From contig NZ_PCPR01000004.1 in assembly GCF_002979775.1 (NCBI RefSeq), forward strand, positions 1 through 64,000: DNA of 64,000 nucleotides, read 5' to 3'. Origin of the DNA: Arthrobacter sp. MYb23. Its GTDB lineage: Bacteria; Actinomycetota; Actinomycetes; Actinomycetales; Micrococcaceae. Below the pieces are notes generated by a model. That model was not told the DNA's origin. It was given only the letters and a program-made list of their open reading frames with translations, and searched no databases. The position numbers and the translations under genes are program-made. Positions 9,217 to 18,581 of the stretch are shown here, in pieces. Position 1 is the stretch's first letter, and each line of letters begins with the position of its first letter.

Positions 9217-11286
9217 TTAGCCGTGATGCGGGTGGTCGTTGCCGCCGTCGGGCTGCGGGGCCTGGAATGACTCCTGGCTGCTGACCCCCTGGGCATGCGG
9301 GGCCACGACGTCCAAAGGCTCGTCCAAGCGGGCCTTCTTGGCCTCTTCCTGGGCTTCGCGTTCAGCCTTTTCGGCGCGTGATTCCACGGGCGGGATGGAC
9401 TGGACAGGACGGGATTCCTTGGACAGCCAGATTTCACGGAAATCACGCTTCCGGATGTCATGGAAGATTTCCGCGATCTCCTGCTGGTTCAGAGTTTCGC
9501 GCTCCAGCAGTTCCAGTGCCAGACGGTCCAAAACGTCGCGGTTCTCGGTGAGGATGGCGTACGCCTCATCGTGAGCCTGGTCAATCAGACGACGCACTTC
9601 CTCGTCCACAACGTAAGCGATCTGGTCCGAGAAGTTGCGCTCCTGCGCGGCGTCGCGGCCGAGGAACGGCTCACCGCCGCCTTGGCCCAACTTCACGGCC
9701 CCAACACGTTCACTCATGCCGTACTGGGTAACCATCTTCCGGGCCGTGGAGGTGGCCTTTTCGATGTCGTTGGAGGCTCCTGTAGAGGGATCGTGGAACA
9801 CGATTTCCTCCGCAACACGCCCGCCCATGGCGTAGGCCATCTGGTCCAGCAGTTCATTGCGGGTGATCGAGTACTTGTCATCCTCAGGGATCACCATGGT
9901 GTAGCCGAGAGCACGCCCACGGGGAAGGATGGTGATCTTGGTGACCGGAGCGGAGTTACGCAGTGCGGCAGCAACCAGTGCGTGCCCACCTTCGTGGTAC
10001 GCGGTGATCTTGCGCTCGAGTTCCTTCATAACGCGGCTGCGCTTCTGCGGGCCCGCCATGACGCGGTCGATTGCCTCGTCCAGTGCGCGGTCATCGATCA
10101 GGTTGGCATTGGAACGCGCAGTCAGCAACGCAGCTTCGTTCAGGACGTTGGCCAGGTCCGCACCCGTGTAACCGGGGGTCTTCTTGGCAACACCCCTGAG
10201 GTCGATTCCCGGCGCCATCGGCTTGCCCTTGGCGTGGACGTTGAGGATCTGTTCACGGCCGATCATGTCCGGTGCTTCCACGGTGATCTGGCGATCGAAA
10301 CGGCCCGGACGCAGCAGCGCAGGGTCCAGGACGTCGGGCCGGTTGGTGGCCGCGATGAGGATGACGTTGGTCTTGACGTCGAAGCCGTCCATCTCAACGA
10401 GGAGCTGGTTCAGGGTCTGCTCGCGCTCATCATTGCCGCCGCCGATGCCGGCACCACGGTGACGTCCAACGGCGTCGATTTCATCAACGAAGATGATGGC
10501 CGGGGAGCTTGCTTTGGCTTGCTCAAAGAGGTCGCGGACACGTGAAGCACCAACGCCGACGAACATTTCAACGAAGTCCGAGCCGGAGATGGAGAAGAAG
10601 GGAACGCCGGCCTCGCCGGCAACAGCGCGTGCCAGCAGCGTCTTACCGGTACCTGGAGGGCCATAGAGCAGCACACCCTTGGGAATCTTGGCACCAACGG
10701 CCTGGAACTTGGCCGGCTCCTGGAGGAACTCCTTGATTTCCTGGAGCTCTTCCACGGCTTCGTCAGCACCGGCGACGTCAGAGAAGGTCACCTGGGGCAT
10801 GTCCTTGTTGACCAGTTTGGCCTTGGACTTGCCGAACTGCATCACCTTGGAGCCGCCGCCCTGCATGCGGGAAAGCAGGAACCAGAACAGGACACCGAGC
10901 AGCAACACAGGGATGAGCAGGGAGAACAGGCCGGAGAACCAGTTGTTCTCCACCGGCTGATCCGTGAAGCCCTTGTCCGGGTTGGCGTTGGTGACAGCCT
11001 TGACCACGTCCGGACCACGATCCGTGACGTAGAAGAACTGAACGTTCTTGCCCTTGTCCTGGCCATCCAGGTTCAGGTTGTCCTTAAGCACCAGGTCAAC
11101 GCGGTTCTCAGCGTCGAAAATCTTGGCCTGCTCAACCTTCCCGCTTTGGGAAAGGAGTTCGAGGCCATCTTTGGTGTCAATGCGCGTGGAACCGCCCGGA
11201 GCCAGCGTTGCGAATGCCACCAGGAGCAAGCCAACGACGACAACAATCCAGATGCCCGGGCCCTTGAAGAAACTCTTAGCTTTCAT
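9217..11286 (-). CDS. ftsH: ATP-dependent zinc metalloprotease FtsH
   Basis: A membrane-bound hexameric AAA+ protease that removes misfolded and regulatory membrane or cytosolic proteins. The 689-residue product has TM helices at about 11-28 and 118-138 around a small extracytoplasmic domain. It has Walker A GPPGTGKT at 209-216, Walker B IIFVDEID at 264-271, the second region of homology around 313-331, and the zinc site HEGGH at 431-435. The ATG at 11286 (MKAKSFFKG) matches family starts. Its strong AGGAGGG lies 21 nt upstream with a hairpin in between. folE follows 10 bp downstream. Confidence 0.97.
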   Translation of the reverse strand: MKAKSFFKGPGIWIVVVVGLLLVAFATLAPGGSTRIDTKDGLELLSQSGKVEQAKIFDAENRVDLVLKDNLNLDGQDKGKNVQFFYVTDRGPDVVKAVTNANPDKGFTDQPVENNWFSGLFSLLIPVLLLGVLFWFLLSRMQGGGSKVMQFGKSKAKLVNKDMPQVTFSDVAGADEAVEELQEIKEFLQEPAKFQAVGAKIPKGVLLYGPPGTGKTLLARAVAGEAGVPFFSISGSDFVEMFVGVGASRVRDLFEQAKASSPAIIFVDEIDAVGRHRGAGIGGGNDEREQTLNQLLVEMDGFDVKTNVILIAATNRPDVLDPALLRPGRFDRQITVEAPDMIGREQILNVHAKGKPMAPGIDLRGVAKKTPGYTGADLANVLNEAALLTARSNANLIDDRALDEAIDRVMAGPQKRSRVMKELERKITAYHEGGHALVAAALRNSAPVTKITILPRGRALGYTMVIPEDDKYSITRNELLDQMAYAMGGRVAEEIVFHDPSTGASNDIEKATSTARKMVTQYGMSERVGAVKLGQGGGEPFLGRDAAQERNFSDQIAYVVDEEVRRLIDQAHDEAYAILTENRDVLDRLALELLERETLNQQEIAEIFHDIRKRDFREIWLSKESRPVQSIPPVESRAEKAEREAQEEAKKARLDEPLDVVAPHAQGVSSQESFQAPQPDGGNDHPHHG

Positions 11287-11314
11287 CTGATCGGGGTTTT
11301 GCCCCGTCCCTCCT
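11286..11314 (-). promoter_or_regulatory. ftsH ribosome binding site bridged by a hairpin
   Basis: On the mRNA strand a strong Shine-Dalgarno AGGAGGG (11314-11308) is 21 nt from the ATG, too far for normal use. Between them is a perfect 5-bp hairpin, CGGGG-CAAAA-CCCCG (11306-11292). Excluding the 15-nt hairpin, the effective spacing is 6 nt, which is optimal. Folding would therefore bring the two signals together. An alternative is a TTG start at 11334 that would include this region in the protein. Confidence 0.55.
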
Positions 11315-11506
11315 GGTAGTGCTGCAAGGCGCAACTTCTGCGCGCGAGTGGTGCTGCTTCAGTTTCAAGCTATACACCGTTCCCAGTAATTCACGCATCG
11401 GAAAGTCCAAAAGTTCCCTCTGGGCGTACACAGGATACTCGCGTTGCGTGTGCTGGAACAGGGGTTTTGCGTTGCTCAGGTGGTGCGGGGGCGGTGTTGG
11501 CTGGCT

Positions 11507-11580
11507 ACCGACACAACCCGTCGCGCCAGCCGCACCCGTAACCACCGACACAACCCGTCGCGCCAGCCGCACCCGTAACC
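11507..11580. repeat. 37-bp exact tandem repeat, two units
   Basis: Units 11507-11543 and 11544-11580 are identical. Each starts ACCGACACAACCCG and ends GCACCCGTAACC. The end motif is the arm of the dispersed repeat family also present at 11651-11690 and 53874-53915. Confidence 0.9.
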
Positions 11581-11650
11581 CGCCACGCCACCCCGCGCCG
11601 ACGCTCCCGTAACCCGCCACCCTTGCGCCGCAGCACCCCTTCCCGCCATC

Positions 11651-11690
11651 CGCACCCGTAACCACTGGCGCGAATGGCGGAAACGGGTGC
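11651..11690. repeat. Dispersed GCACCCGTAACC...GGGTGCG inverted repeat, copy 1
   Basis: The element begins CGCACCCGTAACC, has a central CGAATGGCGG and ends AACGGGTGCG, so the outer CGCACCC/GGGTGCG arms can pair. It closely matches 53874-53915 and, more loosely, the paired repeats at 13750-14016. It lies only in intergenic DNA. A mobile or REP-like origin is possible. Confidence 0.7.
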
Positions 11691-11871
11691 GGGCACGTTG
11701 AGAAAAGGGCGCGCTCAGCGGAAAAGGGTGCGGGCCTTGGAGGAGCGTTCGCACTACCAACGCAATTTGGTGTGCATTACTTTGCTCCTCCCGCGTGGTC
11801 CCGGAGGTGTTTTTCCACATAGCTCGGACGGGTACTTTTGTCTTCGCATAGAACCGGGAAACGTGGAACTT

Positions 11872-12849
11872 ATGGCCATTCCGGAACTCATACTTGCTTC
11901 AGATGCGACACGCATTGGACAGGACGCCCGACACCTTGCGAAGCAGGCCAAACGTGGCGAGCTTGTTCGGGTTCGACGGGGCGCATATATTCGCGCTGCC
12001 TCTTGGGCGGAATTGAACGAGCGCCAGCGGCACGGACTTCAAGCAGCGGCACTGGTCAATGCGGTCAAGACACCTCCCCTCTTCAACTTGCAGACGGCCG
12101 CACTCTTGTGGGGGCTGGGCATAGTGAGTGTGCCGAAGCATTTATGCACCGTCACTGATGACCCAAGGGGCGGCAGGTCAAAGCACGGAATCCGGCGAAG
12201 CTTGGGCTCCCTTGATAGCGGGGTGGCCCAACTGGGCGACTTTCAGGTAACGGACAAGGCGCGCACCACAGTAGAGCTGGCGGCCGCACTGAACTTTGCT
12301 GAGGCCTTGGCCGTTGTGGACTCCAGTCGCCGAAATCAAAGGTTGGGCGACGCTTTTGAGGCCGGCGATTGGAATAAGGACAAGGCGTGGGGTCCACCGG
12401 CGCGCATGGACGAACTGGCCGAAGCCACTTCCGCTCTCACCAGCGCCTCAAGGAGACGACGTGCCCTATCGATTCTGGAACTCTCTTCAGAAAAGTCCGA
12501 ATCAGTGGGTGAATCCATGAGTCGAGCCCAAATGATCTTGCTCAACTTCCCCATGCCCAGCCTCCAAGGCTCTTTTACGCTGAGAAACGGACGAACTGCC
12601 CGAACTGATTTCTGGTGGCCAGAACTCGATCTGGTGGGGGAATTCGATGGGCAAGGAAAATACTTGAGACATGAGTTGCGGGGAAACCAGACCATCCAGC
12701 AGGCAATCATGGCAGAGAAGGCCCGCGAAAATGGGCTGCGGGCACTAGGCCTCACTGTTGTTCGCTGGGACTGGTCCGACATGATGAACCCACGCGTGTT
12801 CGCACGCATTTTGAACGACGGCGGTCTTCACTCCCTGCGCGCGGCTTAA
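11872..12849 (+). CDS. AbiEi-like N-terminal domain fused to PD-(D/E)XK (DUF559/Vsr-like) nuclease domain
   Basis: A 325-residue protein. Residues ~1-85 look like the winged-helix AbiEi-type antitoxin domain (KRGELVRVRRGAYIRA, then the AALLWGL helix). The C-terminal third carries a PD-(D/E)XK-like core: D246 in RTDFWW, E257, D259 and K263 in GEFDGQGKY, followed by EKARENGLRALG and VVRWDW. No AbiEii toxin gene is adjacent. ATG at 11872 is chosen (GTG at 11863 is an alternative). It runs opposite to the surrounding housekeeping genes and is a paralogue of the gene at 43074-44102. Function unknown; a DNA-targeting defence or repair role is plausible. Confidence 0.7.
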   Translation: MAIPELILASDATRIGQDARHLAKQAKRGELVRVRRGAYIRAASWAELNERQRHGLQAAALVNAVKTPPLFNLQTAALLWGLGIVSVPKHLCTVTDDPRGGRSKHGIRRSLGSLDSGVAQLGDFQVTDKARTTVELAAALNFAEALAVVDSSRRNQRLGDAFEAGDWNKDKAWGPPARMDELAEATSALTSASRRRRALSILELSSEKSESVGESMSRAQMILLNFPMPSLQGSFTLRNGRTARTDFWWPELDLVGEFDGQGKYLRHELRGNQTIQQAIMAEKARENGLRALGLTVVRWDWSDMMNPRVFARILNDGGLHSLRAA

Positions 12850-12863
12850 GGCACCCAGCTGAG

Positions 12864-13697
12864 TCAGGCCGCGACCGGAAGCACCAGTAAGTAACCAGTG
12901 GGCAGGTCAGTGCTCCAGCGCCGGGGCTCACGGACCACGAACTGAGTGGCCAGTTGCTCCGGAGTAAGCAGACTGTTGGGCTCCGGAGAGGGACCCCACT
13001 GTCCGCTGCCGTGAGGATAGAGCGGATCCAGGACACGAATCCCCGTCACCTGGAACTCCGGGAACTGCGCGGGATCACCCACGGACTCAAAGCCGCTCAT
13101 CACCCAAGCGTGCCGGCCGCTCCACATGACCAACCCCACCGGCCGGCCAGTTTCGGCTATTGCTCGCGCCGCCGTCTGCAACGTGTCCTCGTAGGTTGCG
13201 ACGCTGACCACCGCGTACGGACCCATTCCAACCTCAGTCAACACCTGCGCCCAGCCCCGAGGGTTGGCACCGTTGAATGAATTCGAGGAACGTGCACGGG
13301 CCATCTCCCACAACTCGCTTTGCTGTGCGGAGGATGCCCATGTTCCGCCGCCGGTGTCATCGATGAGGTTGTGTGCCATTTGGATGCTCGCGGCGACACA
13401 CCAGTCAAAGGTGTACTGCGGGACGAAGTCCCCCTCTTGGTAAAGGTTCAGGGCGAAGGCCTGAGGTACAGCGGGCGGAGGTGCGGGCTGCGGAGGTGCG
13501 GGCGGAGGAGGCACAGGAGTTTGGGTGGCGCTCGTTGACGGCACTGCCTGGACGTCACGCGTTGTTGGCGCAGCGGAAGAGGACGCAATTGGCTGCCCGG
13601 CATCGGCCTCGGTGAGATCGACCGCAGGAGTGCAGGCCGTGAGGAGAGTCGCCATGACGGCGAGCCACGTCAAGAGACGGGCAGGAGCACCGGTCAT
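12864..13697 (-). CDS. Lipoprotein with C39-like cysteine peptidase domain
   Basis: A 277-residue exported protein. The N terminus is a lipoprotein signal with lipobox LTAC (Cys about 22). A Ser/Thr/Pro-rich linker with PPPPAPPQPAPPP follows to about 80, then a globular domain. It contains FDWCVAASIQMA (probable catalytic Cys), GRHAWVMSGFE (probable catalytic His) and VLDPLYPHG (probable Asp), as in papain-like C39-family proteins. The protein should be tethered outside the membrane and cleave peptides or act as a pseudo-enzyme. It is convergent with the AbiEi-like gene (14-bp gap) and lies in the repeat-flanked islet between hpt and ftsH. Confidence 0.75.
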   Translation of the reverse strand: MTGAPARLLTWLAVMATLLTACTPAVDLTEADAGQPIASSSAAPTTRDVQAVPSTSATQTPVPPPPAPPQPAPPPAVPQAFALNLYQEGDFVPQYTFDWCVAASIQMAHNLIDDTGGGTWASSAQQSELWEMARARSSNSFNGANPRGWAQVLTEVGMGPYAVVSVATYEDTLQTAARAIAETGRPVGLVMWSGRHAWVMSGFESVGDPAQFPEFQVTGIRVLDPLYPHGSGQWGPSPEPNSLLTPEQLATQFVVREPRRWSTDLPTGYLLVLPVAA

Positions 13698-14037
13698 GGT
13701 CCAGTTTAGCGCGAAGGGTCGGCGATGCGGCAGGGTTCACGAACCTGATAGCTGCACCCGCTACCGCACAGCGCACCCCTAAAGCACCAACACCGCACCC
13801 AAACCCGCCACACGCACCAGAGGTTACGGGAGCGAACGGCGGAAAAGGGCGCGGCGACACGAACGCACTCCAAGACAAAACAGGGAACACGATCAGCCCC
13901 CTGCCACCAGCTGCACCCGCTACCGCCCAGCGCACCCCTTAAGCACCAACACCGCACCCAAACCCGCCACACGCACCAGAGGTCACGGGTGCAAATGGCG
14001 GAAAAGGGCGCGGCGAAGGCGGTGTGAAGTAGAGGGC
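13698..14037. other. Intergenic region with a 108-bp direct repeat
   Basis: No gene is supported. Most of the region consists of two near-identical 108-bp direct repeats (13750-13857 and 13909-14016) with a 51-bp spacer. The leftward promoter of the lipoprotein gene should lie in it, but no clear -35/-10 pair was identified. Confidence 0.7.
13750..14016. repeat. 108-bp direct repeat pair
   Basis: Copy A (13750-13857) and copy B (13909-14016) align without gaps at an offset of 159 and differ at about six positions. Both start AGCTGCACCCGCTACCGC and end GGCGGAAAAGGGCGCGGCGA. They include shortened forms of the GCACCC/GGGTGC motif seen elsewhere in the window. Confidence 0.9.
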
Positions 14038-14589
14038 CTACTCGTAAACGTGCGGAGCCAGGGTGCCCACGAAGTCCAGGTTGCGGTACTTCTCGGCGTA
14101 ATCCAGGCCGTAGCCCACCACGAATTCGTTAGGGATGTCGTAGCCGACGTACTTGACGTCGATTTCCACCTTGGCGGCGGTCGGCTTACGGAAAGCCGTG
14201 CAGATTTCGACGCTTGCCGTGCCACGGGATTCAAGGTTTGACTTGAGCCAGGACAGGGTCAGGCCGGAGTCGATGATGTCCTCGACGATCAGGACATCCT
14301 TGCCCATGAGGTCGGTGTCGAGGTCCTTCAGGATCCGGACAACACCCGAGGACTGAGTTCCCGAGCCGTAGGACGAGACTGCCATCCAGTCCATGCTGAC
14401 GTGGCTGTGCAGCGCACGCGCGAGGTCAGCCATGACCATGACCGCACCCTTGAGGACACCGACAATGAGGATGTCGCGGCCTTCGTAGTCTTTGTCGATC
14501 TGCGCCGCCAGTTCCGCGATACGCGTTTGGATTTGCTCTTTGGTGTAAAGAACGTGCTTGAGATCTGCCTGGACGTCGTTTGAATCCAC
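14038..14589 (-). CDS. hpt: Hypoxanthine phosphoribosyltransferase
   Basis: Salvages hypoxanthine (and guanine) with PRPP to make IMP/GMP in the cytosol. The 183-residue product has the PRPP-binding loop [13 protein letters not shown], the [18 protein letters not shown] segment and the terminal [19 protein letters not shown] choose GTG at 14589 because AGGAG stands 6 nt upstream. A TTG directly before it (14592) is too close to the SD. tilS lies 31 bp upstream. In most relatives ftsH follows at once, but here a 2.7-kb islet intervenes. Confidence 0.96.
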   Translation of the reverse strand: MDSNDVQADLKHVLYTKEQIQTRIAELAAQIDKDYEGRDILIVGVLKGAVMVMADLARALHSHVSMDWMAVSSYGSGTQSSGVVRILKDLDTDLMGKDVLIVEDIIDSGLTLSWLKSNLESRGTASVEICTAFRKPTAAKVEIDVKYVGYDIPNEFVVGYGLDYAEKYRNLDFVGTLAPHVYE

Positions 14590-14620
14590 CAATGGCTCCT
14601 GTTTTGATGCTCGGGTGCGG

Positions 14621-15811
14621 CTACTGTTGGGACGGTTTCTGATGCCGGAATACTAGCTTCCCACAGGGGGAGGCCTGTCGGGGAACGCCGTCAGCCGCAG
14701 CACCCGCCGAAACAGCTGACGAACCACCCGCGGGAACAAAGCGTTCCTGCTCCAAATCATTGAGGGACAAGCGGAACACACTGACGTGGCCGGGAAGCTC
14801 CACAGGTCCCGCCGACCCTTGCCGGCGAAGCAGCGCTTCCGCAGCGTGAAGGCGCCCGTAGCCGGGTTGTTGACCGCCGACGTCGGCCGCCGCCTTCGCG
14901 ATGACGCGGAACCTGAGCGCTGCGGGCAGCTCACGGACGGCGTCTTCGGGAAGCCAGGCGTCCCTGCCTTCGCGCTGGACAAGTGAGAGATAGGTCTCGT
15001 TGGCGAGGTCTTCGAGGAAGTCTGCGTCTTGCTGCAGGATTGCAGCGGTCCTGGCCAGCGACTCAGCAACCCCCGGGCCGAGCTTCTCTTCCAAAACGGG
15101 CATCACTTCAACACGCGTCCTGGATCTGGCGAAGGCGGGATCGGAGTTACTGGGGTCATGCCAGGGAGAGAGCTCCTCCACACGGCAAATTTCCAGCGTT
15201 TCCTCACGACGAAGGCCGAGGAAGGGCCTGAGCAGGCGACCTCGGGCGTGCCTCATGCCAGCAAGTGACCGTGTTCCGGACCCACGGGCCAGCCCCAGGA
15301 GGACTTGCTCGGCTTGGTCGTCCAGTGTGTGGCCGAGCAGGATCGCGTCACAGCCAAGCCGGGATGCAGCGGATTCCAACGCAGCATGACGGGCATCCCT
15401 GGCCGCAGCCTCGGGCCCAAAACCAGTTGCTGCAACTTCTACGGTGCGCACTTCCACTGGAGACAGTCCCAGTTCACGCAGCACTGCGGCGGTCCGGGAG
15501 GCGACCTCCGCAGAGCCTGCCTGCAGCTGATGATCCACCACCACACCGGCAACGGACACCGGGTGTCCGTCCACGTGACCCCGCCTGGCGAAGTAGGCGG
15601 CTATGGCGGCCAAAGCCAACGAATCCGGGCCGCCACTGCAGGCAACAAGCACATGCGAGGGGTAGCCCGCAGAGGCCAAAGCGTTCTGCAACTGCTTCCG
15701 CGCTTTGCCGACGACCGGCGCCAAACGCCCGGGCCGACGTCGACCCTTGGCTGCTGAACTGACGGCAGACCCGCCAGCGGAACCAGGAGCAGAACCGGAA
15801 GGAACGCTCAA
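14621..15811 (-). CDS. tilS: tRNA(Ile)-lysidine synthase
   Basis: TilS modifies the wobble cytidine of the tRNA-Ile CAU anticodon to lysidine, so that AUA is read as Ile. The 396-residue protein has the PP-loop ATPase motif [13 protein letters not shown] at about 57-69 and the [21 protein letters not shown] region. The N-terminal 35 residues are low-complexity Ser/Gly/Ala. The TTG start at 15811 overlaps the stop of the DUF2342 gene (TTGA), implying coupled translation. It is essential in most bacteria. Confidence 0.95.
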   Translation of the reverse strand: MSVPSGSAPGSAGGSAVSSAAKGRRRPGRLAPVVGKARKQLQNALASAGYPSHVLVACSGGPDSLALAAIAAYFARRGHVDGHPVSVAGVVVDHQLQAGSAEVASRTAAVLRELGLSPVEVRTVEVAATGFGPEAAARDARHAALESAASRLGCDAILLGHTLDDQAEQVLLGLARGSGTRSLAGMRHARGRLLRPFLGLRREETLEICRVEELSPWHDPSNSDPAFARSRTRVEVMPVLEEKLGPGVAESLARTAAILQQDADFLEDLANETYLSLVQREGRDAWLPEDAVRELPAALRFRVIAKAAADVGGQQPGYGRLHAAEALLRRQGSAGPVELPGHVSVFRLSLNDLEQERFVPAGGSSAVSAGAAADGVPRQASPCGKLVFRHQKPSQQ

Positions 15812-16929
15812 AGCCCCATCCGCTCAAGCCACAGCTTGGAGTTGTGGATCTCTTCTTCGGTGGGCAGGTACTCGGCGGACTCCCACACGCGGTTGAAGCC
15901 CTCCATGCCGGCCACAGCCACCACTTCGCGGACGAACTTGGCGCCATCGGTGTACTGGCGCATCTTGGCATCCAGGCCGAGGAGGTTGCGGATGAACTTC
16001 TCCACCACGCCGCGGTCCTTGCCGCGCTCGTTGAAGCGCTGGCGGATGGTCCTCACGGAGGGGACGATGCTCGAATCCACGGCATCCATCACCACGTTGG
16101 CGTGGCCTTCCAAGAGGCTCATGACGGCCGTGATGTGGGAGAGGGACGCTTTTTCCTCCGGGTTCTGGAGGAGGTCCAGGATGGCGCCACGGCCCGGTGT
16201 CTTCTCCGTGGGGTTACGGTCCCGCAGGGACTTGGCTACAGCGCCGGCGCGTTCAACCAACGTATCCATGTTGCCCAGAAGGTTGCCGCTGAGCTTCTCG
16301 ATCTCGTCCAGCATGTGGTGCCTGAGCCACGGTGCGGCCGCGAACTGGACCCGGTGAGTCTGTTCATGGAGGCAAACCCAGAGACGGAAGTCGTCCGGGT
16401 GGACGTTGAGTTCACGCTCCACGGAGATGATGTTTGGCGCCACCAACAAGAGCCTGCCGCCCGGGGGAACGTTGGAATCCGGGGCCAGGGCAGCAAACGG
16501 ATCGTACTGGCCGAGGACTTTGCTGGAGAGGAACGCCAGCACTGTGCCGAGCTGGGCGCCGGTGATGGCACCGCTGGCGGCCGCTGCGGCGGGGGTCATG
16601 GACACTCCGCTGCGGCTGTCCAGCATCTTTTTCAGCGCGGGTTGGAGCATCACGGCGAAACTCTGCGTGTTGGCCTTGGACCACGAGGCCCGGTCCACTA
16701 CAAGAACGTGCGAATCACGCAGATCCTTCGCGGCCTCCAAGCCGGTGATGTCGTGGACGTGCGGGACGGAGACATCCGCGTTAAAACGCAGATTATCCAC
16801 GGCCTTGCCGATCTCCCCGGCGCTAAGCTCCGGACCGGGAGGGGCAAGCCGGGCAGCCGTAGAGGCGGCCAGGTCCCAATTGATCAGGGACGGGGCCCCT
16901 GCTGACGAATCTCGGGCAGATGACACCAT
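15808..16929 (-). CDS. DUF2342 zinc metalloprotease-like protein
   Basis: A 373-residue protein of the actinobacterial DUF2342 family (putative hydrolase, sometimes called coenzyme F420 biosynthesis-associated). It starts with INWDLAASTAARLAPPGPELS and contains a zincin HEQTH motif in LWVCLHEQTHRVQF, followed by LLEGHANVVMDAVD, whose Glu/His probably complete the metal site. ATG at 16929 is used because it matches family starts, although the frame is open further upstream. It is conserved upstream of tilS in actinobacteria. The substrate is unknown, and the F420 name is not supported by anything nearby. Confidence 0.85.
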   Translation of the reverse strand: MVSSARDSSAGAPSLINWDLAASTAARLAPPGPELSAGEIGKAVDNLRFNADVSVPHVHDITGLEAAKDLRDSHVLVVDRASWSKANTQSFAVMLQPALKKMLDSRSGVSMTPAAAAASGAITGAQLGTVLAFLSSKVLGQYDPFAALAPDSNVPPGGRLLLVAPNIISVERELNVHPDDFRLWVCLHEQTHRVQFAAAPWLRHHMLDEIEKLSGNLLGNMDTLVERAGAVAKSLRDRNPTEKTPGRGAILDLLQNPEEKASLSHITAVMSLLEGHANVVMDAVDSSIVPSVRTIRQRFNERGKDRGVVEKFIRNLLGLDAKMRQYTDGAKFVREVVAVAGMEGFNRVWESAEYLPTEEEIHNSKLWLERMGL

Positions 16930-16988
16930 ACGTCCATCAGACCACATGCGGCTGACAGTGAGCCTTAAGTTCGCTCCGCGCGGAGGAC

Positions 16989-18437
16989 TCAGCCTTGGCA
17001 ACCGCACGCGGCAAGCACCGACGCCGAACGGTCCATTGCCACCTTGTTGCCCGCGGCTCCGGGGTCCAGCCCGTTGCCAATGAACGAGAACACCAGCAGC
17101 CGACCATCAGCATCCACCACGTAACCACTCAACGCGATCACGGTATTCAAGGTCCCGGTCTTGGCGCGCACCAGCCCGGCGCCCTCGGATGTTCCGGCGT
17201 CCAAGTACCTGTCATCCAGGGTCCCCGTGAGTCCGGCTACCGGGAAACCATCGAGCGCGGTCCGCAGGGCAAGGTCCGGCCCGCTGGTGATGGCACGAAC
17301 AACCTCGGCAAACTGGTGGGCGGTGACCTGGTTCTCCAAGGCAAGGCCCGAAACGTCGGCCAACTGCATCGAATCCGTGGCGATCCCCAACTCCCCCAGC
17401 CTTTGCCGCACGGCCGCAGTGGCGCCGTCGTACGTCCCTGCCTGGCCGGACGCCAAAGCGGTCATGCGCCCCAGCGCTTCTGCGAGGAAGTTATCCGAGG
17501 ACTCAAGCATGAGGTCCACTTGCTCGCTGACGGTGGCCGACTCAGCAGCAGCCAACACTTTGGCGGGAGTGCCTTTGCCGCGTTCGACGCCGGGACTCAC
17601 CGCGACGCCCGCAGCCGCCAACTGCTCGGCGAACGCCTGGGCGGTGGTGATGGCCGTATCCTGGGGCCTGGGTCCGGTGAGAACGTCGGGGCTGTAGCGC
17701 CCGGAGTTCAACGCCAAGGAGAACAAGGGCGCGGTTTCTCCGGCGGCGACGTCGTCCAGGCTCCATGCCGGGTTCAGGGGCGCGCCGGTAAAGAGGGAGT
17801 CGTCAACGCGAAGGGTGACCGGCCCCGCCACCCCGGCCGCGGCCAAAGCGGCAGCCGTGTCCGCAGCCAAAGATGCGAGTCCTGCGCGCCCAAGAACGGC
17901 GGTGGGTTCGGAGGCGCCGGAACCCAGCAGCACATCCCCTCCACCGGTCAGAACCACTGTGGAGGGGTCGTCGGATCCGAGCACACGGGTGGTGAACCGG
18001 GTTTCCGGACCGAGCGTTTTCAAGGCTGCGACGGCGGTCAGCAGCTTCATGTTCGAGGCCGGGATGCGGTTGGCGTTGGCGTCCCGGTCGAAGAGAACTT
18101 GACCAGTGGATGCGTCCAGCACCACGCCGCTGATGCTGCCCGCACCATCCGGTTTGAGCGTGGCATCGAGGAGTTTCGCCACCTGGGCAGGCACGGGCAG
18201 GGGCGCCCGGGCGTCCAACGGAAGCACACTGTTGACCTCGGACAGGCGGTCCGGCACCTTCTGCCAGGCGGGAATCGAAGGCGGAGGCTTTGGCGCGCTG
18301 AACAGGCCCGGAACCATCCCCGCCACCACTACTGCGCCGAGGCACAGCAAAACTGTGGTCAGTAATATCGGCCAGGTAAAGCGCCCCCACGCCGGGGACA
18401 CCCGCTTGCGGGCACCCCCATTTTTAACGGCCATCAT
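16989..18437 (-). CDS. dacB: D-alanyl-D-alanine carboxypeptidase/endopeptidase (PBP4 type)
   Basis: A class C low-molecular-weight penicillin-binding protein that trims or opens peptidoglycan cross-links. The 482-residue product has a single N-terminal membrane anchor (about 20-42). It then has the three serine-peptidase motifs: SNMK (SxxK) in [15 protein letters not shown] in [12 protein letters not shown], and KTG in RAKTGTL. The inserted domain between motifs 1 and 2 is typical of DacB. It heads the leftward series and is divergent from ppa with 144 bp between them. Confidence 0.95.
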   Translation of the reverse strand: MMAVKNGGARKRVSPAWGRFTWPILLTTVLLCLGAVVVAGMVPGLFSAPKPPPSIPAWQKVPDRLSEVNSVLPLDARAPLPVPAQVAKLLDATLKPDGAGSISGVVLDASTGQVLFDRDANANRIPASNMKLLTAVAALKTLGPETRFTTRVLGSDDPSTVVLTGGGDVLLGSGASEPTAVLGRAGLASLAADTAAALAAAGVAGPVTLRVDDSLFTGAPLNPAWSLDDVAAGETAPLFSLALNSGRYSPDVLTGPRPQDTAITTAQAFAEQLAAAGVAVSPGVERGKGTPAKVLAAAESATVSEQVDLMLESSDNFLAEALGRMTALASGQAGTYDGATAAVRQRLGELGIATDSMQLADVSGLALENQVTAHQFAEVVRAITSGPDLALRTALDGFPVAGLTGTLDDRYLDAGTSEGAGLVRAKTGTLNTVIALSGYVVDADGRLLVFSFIGNGLDPGAAGNKVAMDRSASVLAACGCQG

Positions 18438-18581
18438 GTAAGTTGCTTGGTCCTGTCAGTCCTGAAATGTCCCCGCCGGTTCAAGAAACCCGGGCCTCTC
18501 GCTATATCCTCAATAGTAGTCGGCGGCGCCGGCCGTGCTTTTGCCTGCCGCGCCCCACCCACCCCCGTCAAGGAGCATTCC

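Larger units (their letters stand above)
11287..11871. other. Intergenic region between ftsH and the AbiEi-like gene, repeat-rich
   Basis: No gene is supported. It holds the ftsH leader (11287-11320), a 37-bp exact tandem repeat (11507-11580), further GCACCCGTAACC-type motifs and one copy of a dispersed inverted repeat (11651-11690). It must also contain the divergent promoters for ftsH and the AbiEi-like gene, but I see no clear -35/-10 pair. Confidence 0.6.

Noticed and set aside
9460..10545. 361-codon plus-strand open frame inside ftsH
   Set aside because: Antisense shadow of a conserved AAA protease; no RBS.
12840..12873. Weak CGCGGC/GCCGCG hairpin between convergent genes
   Set aside because: Only 6 bp with a 22-nt loop and no U tract; not enough to call a terminator.
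16995..18365. 456-codon plus-strand open frame opposite dacB
   Set aside because: dacB carries all three catalytic motifs on the other strand; the antisense protein is His/Gly/Arg-rich without any domain.
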